Shown here in pieces: positions 1-10,101 of a stretch of 64,000 bases of DNA. The notes under the pieces are model-generated. The model worked only from the letters and a program-made list of their open reading frames with translations, was not told the DNA's origin and did no database searches. The stretch spans positions 62,001-126,000 of the forward strand of contig WQYC01000001.1 in NCBI GenBank assembly GCA_009781425.1. The letters run 5' to 3'. The position numbers were made by a program, and so were the translations under genes. Positions within the stretch are counted from its first letter, which is position 1; each line of letters opens with the position of its first letter. Source of the DNA: Oscillospiraceae bacterium. Lineage in GTDB: Bacteria > Bacillota > Clostridia > Oscillospirales > Ruminococcaceae.

Positions 1-1
1 G

Positions 2-1975
2 AGCTCTAATATGCTGTCGATTATCAACGATATATTAGACTTTTCGAGAATCGAAGCGGGCAACTTGAAAATCGCCACGCGAGACTATCTCTTCTCTTCC
101 CTGCTCAACGACGTAATTAACATTATAAGAATGAGAATTATAGATTCGCCTGTGCGCTTTGCGGTTAACGCCGATTGTAATATCCCGAACTCGCTTATCG
201 GCGACGAGGTGCGGATTCGTCAGATTCTGATTAATCTTTTGGGTAATGCTGTTAAGTACACGGATAAAGGCTTCGTGCTTTTTGAGGCTTACTGCGAAGA
301 AACCGAAAACGGCACGACAACGCTCGTCATGGAAATATCAGACAGCGGCAGAGGAATCAAGCCCGAAAACTTAGAGAATTTATTCGGTGAGTACGTGCAG
401 GTCGAAGACGAAAACAGACAAGGAATCGAAGGCGTCGGGCTGGGGCTTACTATTACTAACAGTCTTGTGAAAGCTATGCATGGCACAATCAGCGTTGACT
501 CCGAATACGGAAAAGGCAGTAAATTCACCGTCAGACTGCCGCAGAGAATCAACAGCACAGAAAAATTAGCCGCTATCGAAAACCCCGAAAACAAAAAGGT
601 TCTCGTTTATGACCGGCGGGAAATCTACGCAAGCTCAATCCAAAAAGCAATCGAAAACATGGGCGGACACTGCACTTCTATCGCTGATGAAACCTCACTT
701 GAAAAAATATTAGCTGATAATTCCTTTAATTTTATTTTCACTTCGTATACTTTATATGAACAAAGTAAGGAGGTTTTCGTCGCTTCCAAGCATAACGCGC
801 GGATTGTTCTGCTTGCAGAGTTCGGCGAGAAGATAACAGAGCGGAATCTGAGCGTCCTCTCAATGCCTGTTTATTCAATGGCAATCGCTAATATCCTTAA
901 CAACATCTCCGACAGCTATCTGTACAGCGAAATAAATGAAGCAGTCGTAAGGTTCACTGCGCCCGACGTAAAGGTTCTCGTCGTTGATGATATTAACACG
1001 AATTTGCGCGTTGCGAAGGGCTTGCTGATGCCTTATAAAATGCAGATTGACCTTTGTAACAGCGGCATGGAGGCGATTGCGGCGGTCGAAGCTGTTAAAT
1101 ACGATATTATCTTCATGGACCACAGAATGCCCGAAATGGACGGCATCGAAGCCACCGGTCATATAAGAAGCATGGGCTTCAAAGATGTTCCTATTATCGC
1201 GCTTACCGCAAACGCTGTTTCGGGAACAAGGGAGCTTTTCTTAGAGAACGACTTCAACGAATATTTGTCAAAGCCGATAGACACCGTAAGACTTAATTCT
1301 GTTTTAGAGAAGTTTATTCCTAAGTCAAAGCAGAGAAGCTTGTCGGAAACCCGCAGCCTGACTCTCCCGTCAATTGAACTCGAAACAAAACCACCTATTG
1401 AAATTAAAGGGCTCAACGTGAACAAAGGTATTTCTCTTTCGGCAGGCTCGCTCGACAATTATATTGAAACACTCAGAGTTTTCAGCGAGGACTGCACAGA
1501 GCGCACAGAAACGCTCAAAAGCTGCATAGAAGCAAACGACATGAAGCTCTATGCAACCTGCGCTCATGCAATTAAGAGCGCGGCAAGAAATGTAGGTGCT
1601 GAGAAAATTTCCGACTTCGCTTATGAGTTAGAATTCGCCGCGGGCTGTGACGATTCCGCGACTGTCAGTAAGCTGCACAGCGAGTTTCTAAACGATTTAA
1701 ACGAGCTGCTCAGCAGAATAAAAGAAGCTGTTCCTGCCTCTGCTTCAAACGATGATATAACCGCCGAGGAAGTAGCTTTATTAAAACCGCAGCTTGAAAA
1801 ACTCGCGAAGGCACTCGATAAAATGGACGCAGGCGCGATGAATTCCGTAATAAGCGAGCTGCAGAAAAACGCAAGAAGTGAAAAGCTTGCTGACGCAATC
1901 AGAAATATTTCAACAAAAATCCTCATAAGCGAGTACGGCGAAGCGGCGAAATTAGTTCAGGAATTATTAAAATAG
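2..1975 (+). CDS. Hybrid histidine kinase, 5'-truncated by window edge
   Basis: This is the C-terminal part of a membrane-associated sensor kinase, open to the left edge; the reading frame continues upstream of the first visible ATG at 11. It begins just after the phospho-acceptor histidine, in the second dimerisation helix (NDILDFSRIEAG). Next come a HATPase_c domain (about residues 60-180 of the visible part, with a GVGLGL G-box), a degenerate receiver (about 195-310) without the usual acidic pocket, a canonical receiver (about 320-435, FMDHRMPEMDG, phospho-Asp near 372), an Hpt domain (His near 521, HAIKSAARNVGA) and a helical tail. Domain order matches the 1481-residue kinase encoded convergently next door, so it probably works as an internal His-Asp-His phosphorelay. 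The input domain lies outside the window. Confidence 0.9.
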   Translation, partial: SSNMLSIINDILDFSRIEAGNLKIATRDYLFSSLLNDVINIIRMRIIDSPVRFAVNADCNIPNSLIGDEVRIRQILINLLGNAVKYTDKGFVLFEAYCEETENGTTTLVMEISDSGRGIKPENLENLFGEYVQVEDENRQGIEGVGLGLTITNSLVKAMHGTISVDSEYGKGSKFTVRLPQRINSTEKLAAIENPENKKVLVYDRREIYASSIQKAIENMGGHCTSIADETSLEKILADNSFNFIFTSYTLYEQSKEVFVASKHNARIVLLAEFGEKITERNLSVLSMPVYSMAIANILNNISDSYLYSEINEAVVRFTAPDVKVLVVDDINTNLRVAKGLLMPYKMQIDLCNSGMEAIAAVEAVKYDIIFMDHRMPEMDGIEATGHIRSMGFKDVPIIALTANAVSGTRELFLENDFNEYLSKPIDTVRLNSVLEKFIPKSKQRSLSETRSLTLPSIELETKPPIEIKGLNVNKGISLSAGSLDNYIETLRVFSEDCTERTETLKSCIEANDMKLYATCAHAIKSAARNVGAEKISDFAYELEFAAGCDDSATVSKLHSEFLNDLNELLSRIKEAVPASASNDDITAEEVALLKPQLEKLAKALDKMDAGAMNSVISELQKNARSEKLADAIRNISTKILISEYGEAAKLVQELLK

Positions 1976-1982
1976 CAAACAA

Positions 1983-2010
1983 AAAAACACTGTCGCTTGA
2001 CAGTGTTTTT
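1983..2010. terminator. Bidirectional intrinsic terminator
   Basis: A perfect 12-bp stem (arms 1983-1994 and 1999-2010, core ACACTGTC/GACAGTGT) closes on a GCTT loop. It has an A-tract on the left and a T-rich tract on the right, so it can terminate both the plus-strand kinase and the minus-strand lipoprotein gene that converge here. Confidence 0.9.
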
Positions 2011-2025
2011 GTTTTATTATGAAAA

Positions 2026-2802
2026 CTACTTCTTAACGATTAAAACAGCTTCGGTCACAAGGCTCGGCTCACCGAAAATTATTGTTTCAAGGCGTTCGTC
2101 GGTCACTGCCCAGGTAGCCGCGCTCATATCGACTCTGCCCGAGGTTACAACGTCGTCAATATCCTCATAATCAACGATAATAACGTCCACGTCCATTCCG
2201 AGATAAAGTGCAAAACGCTGAACCATTTCCATATCAAAACCGACTAATACGCCGTTTTCATAGTAGCTGAGAGGGGCGTAATTTCCTGTGTCGCAGACTC
2301 GCAGTGTCCCGTTTTCAGCGGTAAGCTCAAAGGTTGGAATATCCTCAAACGCAGGTAAATCCTCGCCGAGCCAGCGGTCAAGAATTTGAGCGAGCGTTCC
2401 GTCAGCTGTGATACCCGCGAACCACTCGTTATACTTGTCCCTCAATTCCTCTGTGTGAAAAATATGCGCGGCTCTGTTGATGTAAATATATTCAGGCACG
2501 CTAATGTATCTGAATTCCGGGTATAATCCGCTGTTTTCAAGTCTGCGGACGAAGCCGTCGCTAATCAGAATCGCGTCAACACCGCCGCTGCGCAGAGCCT
2601 CAAGCATACTGGCGGTATTTGAATATTCCTGCGTTCTCGCTTTGAATAAATTGCGCGACAAATCACCGTAAACATCGCCCGCTTCGACAGCTATGCGCTT
2701 CCCTGTGTCGATGAAATCTGTGTATGTGCGCGCGCTCCCGCAAGCTGTCAAAGCCATAACAGCCGCCAAAAACACAGCTAAAATTAAAGTTTTTCTTTTC
2801 AT
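2026..2802 (-). CDS. Substrate-binding lipoprotein (SBP_bac_3 type) with permuted lobe order
   Basis: A 258-residue exported lipoprotein: a hydrophobic signal peptide ends in the lipobox LTAC (Cys21). The rest matches the family-3 periplasmic binding fold that carries amino acids, but the halves are in reversed order. Residues about 33-150 look like the second lobe and C-terminal tail (KRIAVEAGD, LRSGGVDAI, ADGTLAQILDRWLG). Residues about 165-258 look like the normal N-terminal lobe (LRVCDTGNYAPLSYY, GFDMEMVQ, GRVDMSAATW). The chain ends where lobe 1 normally leads into lobe 2. It follows the tandem-SBP kinase by 15 bp on the same strand and may present ligand to it. No permease or ATPase gene accompanies it, so a sensory role is more likely than transport. 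Confidence 0.8.
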   Translation of the reverse strand: MKRKTLILAVFLAAVMALTACGSARTYTDFIDTGKRIAVEAGDVYGDLSRNLFKARTQEYSNTASMLEALRSGGVDAILISDGFVRRLENSGLYPEFRYISVPEYIYINRAAHIFHTEELRDKYNEWFAGITADGTLAQILDRWLGEDLPAFEDIPTFELTAENGTLRVCDTGNYAPLSYYENGVLVGFDMEMVQRFALYLGMDVDVIIVDYEDIDDVVTSGRVDMSAATWAVTDERLETIIFGEPSLVTEAVLIVKK

Positions 2803-2817
2803 AATTACCCCGTTTTT

Positions 2818-5800
2818 TTATATTTTTAATTCTTCAGCGATTGCGTTTTCTGCTTCTTCAAAATCGCTGTGCATGATAAATTCTTTTATTTTTTCTAAGA
2901 AGGCAATCGTTTCCTTTGTGCCGTTTTTGACCTCGGCGAGCGCGCTGAGCGCACCTCTTCTGTTGTAATCTGCAGATAATTCCTGTATAGCAAGAAGCTT
3001 TTCGCGTATATCTGAAATGCTCAAATCACCTTCGCTCGCGCTGTTACTTTTTTGTTCGGATTCCATTTTACCCAGTAAAATACTCAGCTTGTTCAGAAAA
3101 TCGGGTGCGGAAGCGACTACCGCTTCCATGTTCCTTTCGCGGCTGTCTGTTTCCAATTTAAACGCGAGCTCCGATAAATTCTTTTCGCCGATATTGAACA
3201 GCGAGCTCTTGATTCCGTGAGTGAATACAGTGAATTTCCGCAAGCCCTCTTCGTCTTCCTTGAGGTTTTCAAAGCTCGATTCATTTGATAATTCTTTAAG
3301 GAAATCCACTACCTTGCGCGCGTCTCTAATGAAGGATTCGAGCAGCATGGAATCTATTTCCTGCGGTGTCAAGTCGCTTGCGGCGGGTAATTCATTAGCT
3401 TGATTCTTTAATTTTTCAAGAACCTCGGGAGGCTGCTTGTCCCTTATCAAGTTGTTGAGAACCGAGTCTAACTGGCGCGTGTCAATCGGCTTTGAAATAA
3501 AATCATCGAAGCCGTTTTGCAAGAAGACCTTCGACTGCCCCGTGACCGCGTTTGCCGATAAAGCGATGATAGGCGCGGTATATCCGAGCTCGCGGAGCTT
3601 AGTTGTCGTTTCGATGCCGTCCATTTCGGGCATCATGTGGTCCATGAAAATAATGTCGTAAGTATTACCGTCTTTAACTTTATCAAGAGCCTCATACCCG
3701 CTCATGGCTGTTTCGATTTGCAACTTATAAGGTCGCAGAAGCCCCAGTGCTACGTACAAATTAGTTTCCACGTCGTCAACAACTAACACTCTTCCGTAAG
3801 GCATGATGTTGCGCGCTATGCGGCTTCTCTTCCTCTGTTCCATGTAATTAACGCGGAATTGTGATAAATTTTCGGCTATTTCCTTGCCTAAAAGCTCATC
3901 GTCAATTATTCCCTGCGGAAGCTTAACGGTGAACGACGAGCCTGCGTCAAGCTCACTCTCGGCAGTGATTTTACCGTCCATAAGGTTCACTAAACGCTGT
4001 GTAATTGCAAGCCCGAGCCCTGTCCCTTCTATGGACTGCATCGTATCCTCTGTGAAGCGTGAATACTCGAAAAACATCTTATTCAGCTGTTCTTCTGTCA
4101 TTCCGCGCCCTGTGTCGATTACGTTCAGCACAAGCATTATGTAATTATCCCACGCTGAGGTTTCAAAAGTCACCTCTAATGTCACCTTGCCCTTTTCGGT
4201 ATACTTGAACGCGTTTGAAAGCAGATTGTTTAAAACCTGTTTAATTCTCAGCTCGTCGCCGATTAGCTTTGACGGAATATTTTCATCGATTCTCAGCTCA
4301 AATTCAATAGGCTTGCTGTCAATACGCATCATGTTTAGGTGCGTCGAGTCGTTAATCAAGCTCGCGATTTTATACTGAGTGGGGGTAATATCAAGCTTGC
4401 CCGCTTCAATTTTCGAGAAGTCAAGTATATCGTTTATGATTCCGAGGAGCATATCACAGGAGTTGTAAATCTTGCCAAGCCCCTCCTCAAATTCAGCGGG
4501 AATCGTTTCATTCTGCATTAAAATCTCGGTGATGCCGAGAATCGCGTTCATCGGCGTGCGGATTTCATGGCTCATATTAGCAAGGAACGAGGACTTACTC
4601 CTGTTTGCAATTTCCGCTTCCTCCCGCGCTTGGTGCCGCTCATGACTGGAAATCGCGAGCGCCATCAGGTCCGCCAAGGACGAAACAAAGCTCTGCTCCT
4701 TGATGAGCCATTCGCGGCTCATCGGATATTCTGCGCAGATGTTCTGCTCGGCACAGACAGCACCGACTAACTCGCCGTCAACACGAATCGGCGCGTCAAG
4801 CAGTGCGCATAAATCCTCACCGTAGCCGCCGCTCGTAATGTCATACGAGGCTTCTCTGATGTTATTAGTTACAATCAGCCGCTTGGTTTTGAGCAGGTTT
4901 GCGTACTCTTCCCTGCTGATTAAATCGAAGTCGGGCTGTACGGTATGCCTTCCGCTTTCGCTGTTGTAGCAGGAAATATTTATCAGCGTGTTGGAATCCT
5001 CCGACAAGCTCCATATGCTTATACGGTTAGTGTTGAGCGCGAAGCAGCCCTCTTCAACGATGATTTCGGCGGCAGTTTTTATATCACCTGTGGAAATCGC
5101 GGGGTTTTTTGTGATTCTTGTTAAAGTATCGTTGAGCTTATTCGCGTAGTCGTAGTTTTCTTTTATCGTATTTTCTGTTTCTTTTATTTTTGAAATGTCG
5201 TGCGCGATTCCGATTATACCGATAGTTTTCCCGTCTAAAATAAGCGGAATCTTGCTCGTTTCAAAGAGCAAATGCTCCCCGTCTGCGCGCGGTATGTATT
5301 CTTCGACCGTGACCATACGCTCCTCACGTATTGTTTGGCGGTCTTTATCATTATACCATTCCGCCATTTGCGGAGAAACACCGAGCCCGCTTTCATCGTT
5401 TTTTCCGAGAATCTCATCCTTGCTTTTTCCGAAATGCTTTAAAAAGGCTTTGTTACAATGTGTGTAGAGTAAATCCGAATTTTTGGTGAAAATAAGGTCG
5501 GGGATTGAATCGAACAGCGTATTCAAGGTCGTTGTTTCAAGCGCGACAAGCTTTTCTAATCGTCTGCCGACATGGCGGCTTTTCGCGAGCAGCGAGATTA
5601 CAAGAACAAGCACAAACAGCGAAAGCACCGTAACCCCAATCATCCACGGTCTCTGCGCTAATAATAGCTTAATATTATAATCATAGGTTTTATGAAGCCA
5701 CTGCTCCGATATTGTGTTCGTGTCGATAACGCCGAGCGTTTTATCAATAATAGAATGTAAAAGCTCCTGCTCTTTATTTATTCCGAAGGTCGATTCAAAG

Positions 5801-7263
5801 CTGTTATTAAATATAATATTCGCTTTAAAATTCGGAAGCTCAAGATAATTCGTAAGCGACAGCAGAGTCGAATAGCTGTTCATAATCATATCAATTTCGC
5901 CCCGCGTCAAAGCTTCGCGGGCGTCGTCCTGGCTGTCAAATACAATTGTATCGGGGTGGTCGGGAAAATAGTTGTTGAAAAATTCAGTATGCGCGTTGCT
6001 TTTAACTAACCCGACTGTCGTGGAATAAATTCTGTTAACGTTTATATTCGGCAGGTCAATCGTGGATATAAGAACCGACTGTTCTGTTCTGAAGGAGTTC
6101 GTCGGCCAGAGGAACTGCCCTTCCCTGTTCGGCGACTGAACCACCTCTGAAAGTATATGTATTTCGCCGCTTCTGAGCATTTCGAGCAGCATGAAAAATT
6201 CTGTCGTGTTGTCGTTAATAATTTCAAATTCCAAGCCGGTCAGCCAGCTGATTTCCTCAAGCACATCGAAAGCTATTCCCTGCCAGCCATTGTAGCGTCT
6301 GCTGTAAAAGCTTACAGGATAGTTGTCGTATTCAACGCCGAGCGGTATAACGGAATTGTTTCTTAAAAACTCGCGCTCCTCCGGCGTAAACTGCATTAAC
6401 AGTTTGTTTCGGGTATATTGCCTTCTACCCTCGTCGTATAAATCGCTTAAATGACTGAGCCCGCTGTTTTCAAGTGCCCTTTGAACAGCATTAATTATCG
6501 GCGCAAGCTCAGCGTTTCTCGTTGAAAGCGAAACAGGCGAGTAGATAAGCGGGAAATAATTCTCAGTTACAATATCACCAAAAGCATCAAAGACAGCTTC
6601 CGCTGAGCTTTCCGCGAGCATGGCGTCCACCTCACCGCTCTTCAAAAGCTCGTAAGCCGCTACGTATTCGGTAACCCACACAGGCTCAAATTCATAAAGC
6701 GCATGATTTAAAACGTTTTGCGCGCTCGCGGTATTAGCGAGAAGCGCGTAGCGCGGCAGGCGCGGCGTCGCGATTTCGATTTCAGTAAGTGGCTCGCTGT
6801 CTGCGATTCTGAAGTATTCCACCCAGCGCATAGCTATGGGCGAGGTCATGAAGTAGCCTTGCTCTAACCTTGCTTCCGTGGCGGTCAGCGTCCCCGAAAA
6901 ATCAATCTGTTCTGTTTCAAGACCGCTGATTAATTCCTCCCACGGTAGTATCGCGGGGACAAATTCAACGCCGAATAATTCAGACAGCCAATCGCACACA
7001 AGAACAGTGTAGCCTGCGATTTCGCCGTTTTCGTCATAAAACGTCTCTGTGCTTTCTAACATTGCGTATGTAAACGAGCTTTTCCTTGACAATAATTCTT
7101 CAAGCTCATTTATGTCGTTCGCCGACAGCCCCGGTATATCCTTATAAGACGTATAAACAGTGGATTTACCGCTGTTGTCCTCTGCGGTGTTACAGCCCGA
7201 GAATACAGCAGAAAATATAATTATTGAAAGAAAAACGCATAATAATCTGCAAACATTTTTCAT
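2818..7263 (-). CDS. Hybrid sensor histidine kinase with tandem solute-binding domains
   Basis: A 1481-residue sensor. An N-terminal lipoprotein-like signal ends in FSGC (Cys24). Two SBP_bac_3 domains follow (about 55-290 and 310-550), then one membrane helix (about 555-580), PAS (about 590-705), GAF (about 730-890), HisKA (His near 897 in SHEIRTPMNAILG), HATPase_c (about 1010-1130), a receiver (MDHMMPEMDG, Asp near 1208), Hpt (His near 1349, HGIKSSLFNIG) and a helical tail. The two extracytoplasmic domains should bind small ligands such as amino acids and drive an internal phosphorelay. The GAF domain may add a cytoplasmic cue. An AAAGGGAA ribosome site precedes the start. It is followed at 15 bp by the SBP lipoprotein and preceded at 27 bp by the 936-residue kinase. 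Confidence 0.93.
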   Translation of the reverse strand: MKNVCRLLCVFLSIIIFSAVFSGCNTAEDNSGKSTVYTSYKDIPGLSANDINELEELLSRKSSFTYAMLESTETFYDENGEIAGYTVLVCDWLSELFGVEFVPAILPWEELISGLETEQIDFSGTLTATEARLEQGYFMTSPIAMRWVEYFRIADSEPLTEIEIATPRLPRYALLANTASAQNVLNHALYEFEPVWVTEYVAAYELLKSGEVDAMLAESSAEAVFDAFGDIVTENYFPLIYSPVSLSTRNAELAPIINAVQRALENSGLSHLSDLYDEGRRQYTRNKLLMQFTPEEREFLRNNSVIPLGVEYDNYPVSFYSRRYNGWQGIAFDVLEEISWLTGLEFEIINDNTTEFFMLLEMLRSGEIHILSEVVQSPNREGQFLWPTNSFRTEQSVLISTIDLPNINVNRIYSTTVGLVKSNAHTEFFNNYFPDHPDTIVFDSQDDAREALTRGEIDMIMNSYSTLLSLTNYLELPNFKANIIFNNSFESTFGINKEQELLHSIIDKTLGVIDTNTISEQWLHKTYDYNIKLLLAQRPWMIGVTVLSLFVLVLVISLLAKSRHVGRRLEKLVALETTTLNTLFDSIPDLIFTKNSDLLYTHCNKAFLKHFGKSKDEILGKNDESGLGVSPQMAEWYNDKDRQTIREERMVTVEEYIPRADGEHLLFETSKIPLILDGKTIGIIGIAHDISKIKETENTIKENYDYANKLNDTLTRITKNPAISTGDIKTAAEIIVEEGCFALNTNRISIWSLSEDSNTLINISCYNSESGRHTVQPDFDLISREEYANLLKTKRLIVTNNIREASYDITSGGYGEDLCALLDAPIRVDGELVGAVCAEQNICAEYPMSREWLIKEQSFVSSLADLMALAISSHERHQAREEAEIANRSKSSFLANMSHEIRTPMNAILGITEILMQNETIPAEFEEGLGKIYNSCDMLLGIINDILDFSKIEAGKLDITPTQYKIASLINDSTHLNMMRIDSKPIEFELRIDENIPSKLIGDELRIKQVLNNLLSNAFKYTEKGKVTLEVTFETSAWDNYIMLVLNVIDTGRGMTEEQLNKMFFEYSRFTEDTMQSIEGTGLGLAITQRLVNLMDGKITAESELDAGSSFTVKLPQGIIDDELLGKEIAENLSQFRVNYMEQRKRSRIARNIMPYGRVLVVDDVETNLYVALGLLRPYKLQIETAMSGYEALDKVKDGNTYDIIFMDHMMPEMDGIETTTKLRELGYTAPIIALSANAVTGQSKVFLQNGFDDFISKPIDTRQLDSVLNNLIRDKQPPEVLEKLKNQANELPAASDLTPQEIDSMLLESFIRDARKVVDFLKELSNESSFENLKEDEEGLRKFTVFTHGIKSSLFNIGEKNLSELAFKLETDSRERNMEAVVASAPDFLNKLSILLGKMESEQKSNSASEGDLSISDIREKLLAIQELSADYNRRGALSALAEVKNGTKETIAFLEKIKEFIMHSDFEEAENAIAEELKI

Positions 7264-7290
7264 TTGTAATTCCCTTTCAAGCTTTAGTTT

Positions 7291-10101
7291 TTATTCCGCT
7301 AAATACTTCCGCAGTATATTAAACACTTTTTCAACATCGAACGGTTTTGCTATATGGTCGTTCATTCCTGCGGCGATACAGGCGTCTATATCTTCTTTAA
7401 AGGCGTTCGCAGTGATTGCAACGATGGGCAATTTCTCGAGTGTGCACTGCGGAAGCTCGCGTATTCTCCTTGTAGCTTCATAACCGTCCATTTGCGGCAT
7501 TCTTAAATCCATTAGAATCATGTCATATTTTTCGGGGCTTTCGGTTACTGTGTCTAACGCTTCCTTTCCGTTAGCGGCGCAGTCAATTTCAATTCCCGTA
7601 TCCTTCAAGAACGATAAAATTATTACGCGGTTTATTTCAACATCTTCAACGACTAATAATTTTTTACCGTTGAATGTATTCCCCGCTGTGTCGCCGCGGA
7701 GCGACTTATCGTTAGTTTTTACAGTTTTATTTCCGCGCTGTGCTTTAACAGTTATCGTGAACCTTGTGCCCTTATTCAGCTCCGACTCTACTTTGATTTG
7801 TCCGCCCATCAGCTCGATTACCCGCTTGGAAATAGCAAGCCCGAGCCCTGTGCCGCCGTATTCGCGGCTGATTCCGCTTTCCGCCTGCTCAAAGGCGTTG
7901 AACAGCTTGCTCTGCTGTTCGGGCGATATTCCTATTCCGTTGTCCTCGACTATGATTTGAAGCTCACAGCTTCCGCCAACGTCTTCAACTAAAGAAGCGT
8001 TCAGATTTATTACGCCGCCCTCGGGAGTGAATTTCACCGCGTTAGACAGCAGATTGGTTATAACCTGCGATAAACGCTGGTCGTCGCCGATTATATAAGC
8101 AGGTATTTTTTCATCTATATTTATGTTAAGATTCTGCTGTTTTTCATCAGAGCGGAAGCGTATAATCGTCATAATCCTCTGCATCATCTGCTCGAAATTA
8201 TACTCTATAGGCGAGAGCTCCAACTTATTTGCTTCAATCTTTGCCATATCTAAAATATCGTTGATTATACTTAGGAGGTGCGACGAAGCCTCACTTATAC
8301 TGTCTAAGGATTTATTTTTCTCTGTTACGTTTTCTGCTTTTTGCGCAATGCTCGTCATGCCTATAATCGCGTTCAGCGGTGTTCTTATTTCATGGCTCAT
8401 GTTGGAGAGGAAGTCGCCCTTCGCCTTGCTCGCGGTGTTCGCTGTACCCAAAGCGGCTTCAAGCTTAACAGCGTTTTCTTTTATATCAAGAATCATCTTA
8501 TTGCGGATAAATGAATTCGCGATTAACAAGCTTACGGAGTGCATAACTGTTTCTTCAGCTTCGTCAAAAATCCTCTCCTTTTGATAATCGTCGAAGCAAA
8601 CAAATCCCCAAAACTCGCTCTCAATAAATATTGGTACGCAAAGGAACGAGAGGATTCCTGTAGGTGTTAAAAACGACTTTGTATCTGTTGTAATCTCCCG
8701 CGTTATTACGTTTAAATTCTTTCCGACTGCTAAGGTTTCCCGCCATTCAATTATGAAGTTGTCAAACTTGAAAACCTCTCCCGCTGTAAACCCGAGCTGT
8801 TTTGAAGAGCTGTCGAATATTTGAGTACAGTATAATTCCCCGCCGTCAGTGTGATTGCGCCATAAATTTACGCTGTCGACCTTAACTGCCTTTGCGACCA
8901 TGCCGACGCTTTCGTGCAGAACCCGCTCGAAGGAATCTGTGTCTGCTTCATAAAGCAAAACGCCCATTTGGTCTACGATTTGCAGCAATTCATTTCGGTA
9001 TTCAAGGTCTTTCGTGATTTTATTGTATTCACGTAAATCGCGGGTGTAACCGACAACTACGGTTTCGCCGCTGTAATTTGAGCGCACAAGTATGACCTCT
9101 GCCGGTATAAAAGTATCCTCGTTCGGCATTTTGTGCATCCAATCGAATTTGCAATAGCCTTCCTCAAACGCAATATTTACAAGGCGCACTGCTTTTTCAT
9201 CGGAGCGTTGCCCGTCAGGCTGATACTCCGGCGAACAGCTTACTATAAACTTTTCAGCGTATTCCTGTCTATCCTTGAAGCCGTAAAGCTTTACAGCCGC
9301 TTCATTACAGTCGATTGTATTTAAGTTTTTATCCCAGATTTGCGCACAGGTCGGAGAGGTATTCAACATTAAAGACGCGCGCTCGTTTGCTTCCTTTACC
9401 GACTTCTCCATAGAAGAGAAAGCCGATTGCGTATGCTTGAATTCTCTTTTCACAAAATGAATCGAAAAGATAATAAATATGCAGGCAAAAATTATAGAAA
9501 ACAAAACTGTTCTGATTCTGATTTCGTTTATGGTGCTGTGAACGTTTTCTGCGTCGAATTCTATTCCCACAACACCAATCACATTGCCGTCCGCATCAAA
9601 ATATGGAAAGTATGTTACATATAAAACTCCGTATTCCGAAATTGCAATTTCATTATGAAAATAGGGCTCTTTAGCTTCAAAGCATTCTATTAATAACGCC
9701 GTAAATTTTTCTTCAACTAACATTCCTGCATGAGTAAAATATTTATCGTCCTTATCCAAAGCGTCAACTAAGTAAATTAATTCGCCTTCGTCGTTGAATT
9801 TCACTGTATATAAAAACTTAATGCCTGCTATTCTCCTGATTTCATCTAAGCGGCTGTGCACTTCTAAAAACAATTCGCTCGTCTGGTCTTCAATAGTATT
9901 TATTTCGTAAAATATGCGCTCGTCGATAACTCTCTCAGCGTGCTTAAAAATATTTCTCGCGTCCTGCTCATAGTGATATATCGTTAAATTATAATGCTGA
10001 CTGAAATTAATAAAATAAATAATAGTCGTAATTGAAAATATAGCCAATAATAAAATCGCTATTACTTTGATTTGTAAGCTTCTCCAAATGTTGCGTGTCA
10101 T
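7291..10101 (-). CDS. Hybrid sensor histidine kinase (extracytoplasmic sensor, PAS, GAF, REC)
   Basis: A 936-residue membrane kinase. Membrane helices near 12-34 and 195-220 bracket an extracytoplasmic domain of about 160 residues that ends in a Cache-like strand pattern (GNVIGVVGIEFD). Cytoplasmic domains are PAS (about 240-360), GAF (about 380-530), HisKA (His near 570, SHEIRTPLNAIIG), HATPase_c (about 680-790, GGTGLGLAIS) and a C-terminal receiver (MDLRMPQMDG, Asp near 863). There is no Hpt domain, so the receiver phosphate must pass to another Hpt, for example the free Hpt protein encoded at 22.9-23.2 kb. The start codon overlaps the stop of the preceding receiver-kinase gene as ATGA, which implies translational coupling. 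Confidence 0.92.
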   Translation of the reverse strand: MTRNIWRSLQIKVIAILLLAIFSITTIIYFINFSQHYNLTIYHYEQDARNIFKHAERVIDERIFYEINTIEDQTSELFLEVHSRLDEIRRIAGIKFLYTVKFNDEGELIYLVDALDKDDKYFTHAGMLVEEKFTALLIECFEAKEPYFHNEIAISEYGVLYVTYFPYFDADGNVIGVVGIEFDAENVHSTINEIRIRTVLFSIIFACIFIIFSIHFVKREFKHTQSAFSSMEKSVKEANERASLMLNTSPTCAQIWDKNLNTIDCNEAAVKLYGFKDRQEYAEKFIVSCSPEYQPDGQRSDEKAVRLVNIAFEEGYCKFDWMHKMPNEDTFIPAEVILVRSNYSGETVVVGYTRDLREYNKITKDLEYRNELLQIVDQMGVLLYEADTDSFERVLHESVGMVAKAVKVDSVNLWRNHTDGGELYCTQIFDSSSKQLGFTAGEVFKFDNFIIEWRETLAVGKNLNVITREITTDTKSFLTPTGILSFLCVPIFIESEFWGFVCFDDYQKERIFDEAEETVMHSVSLLIANSFIRNKMILDIKENAVKLEAALGTANTASKAKGDFLSNMSHEIRTPLNAIIGMTSIAQKAENVTEKNKSLDSISEASSHLLSIINDILDMAKIEANKLELSPIEYNFEQMMQRIMTIIRFRSDEKQQNLNINIDEKIPAYIIGDDQRLSQVITNLLSNAVKFTPEGGVINLNASLVEDVGGSCELQIIVEDNGIGISPEQQSKLFNAFEQAESGISREYGGTGLGLAISKRVIELMGGQIKVESELNKGTRFTITVKAQRGNKTVKTNDKSLRGDTAGNTFNGKKLLVVEDVEINRVIILSFLKDTGIEIDCAANGKEALDTVTESPEKYDMILMDLRMPQMDGYEATRRIRELPQCTLEKLPIVAITANAFKEDIDACIAAGMNDHIAKPFDVEKVFNILRKYLAE

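Noticed and set aside
11-1975. Complete kinase gene starting at the ATG at position 11
   Set aside because: The frame is open upstream to the window edge and the product would lack the phospho-acceptor histidine; it is a truncated gene.
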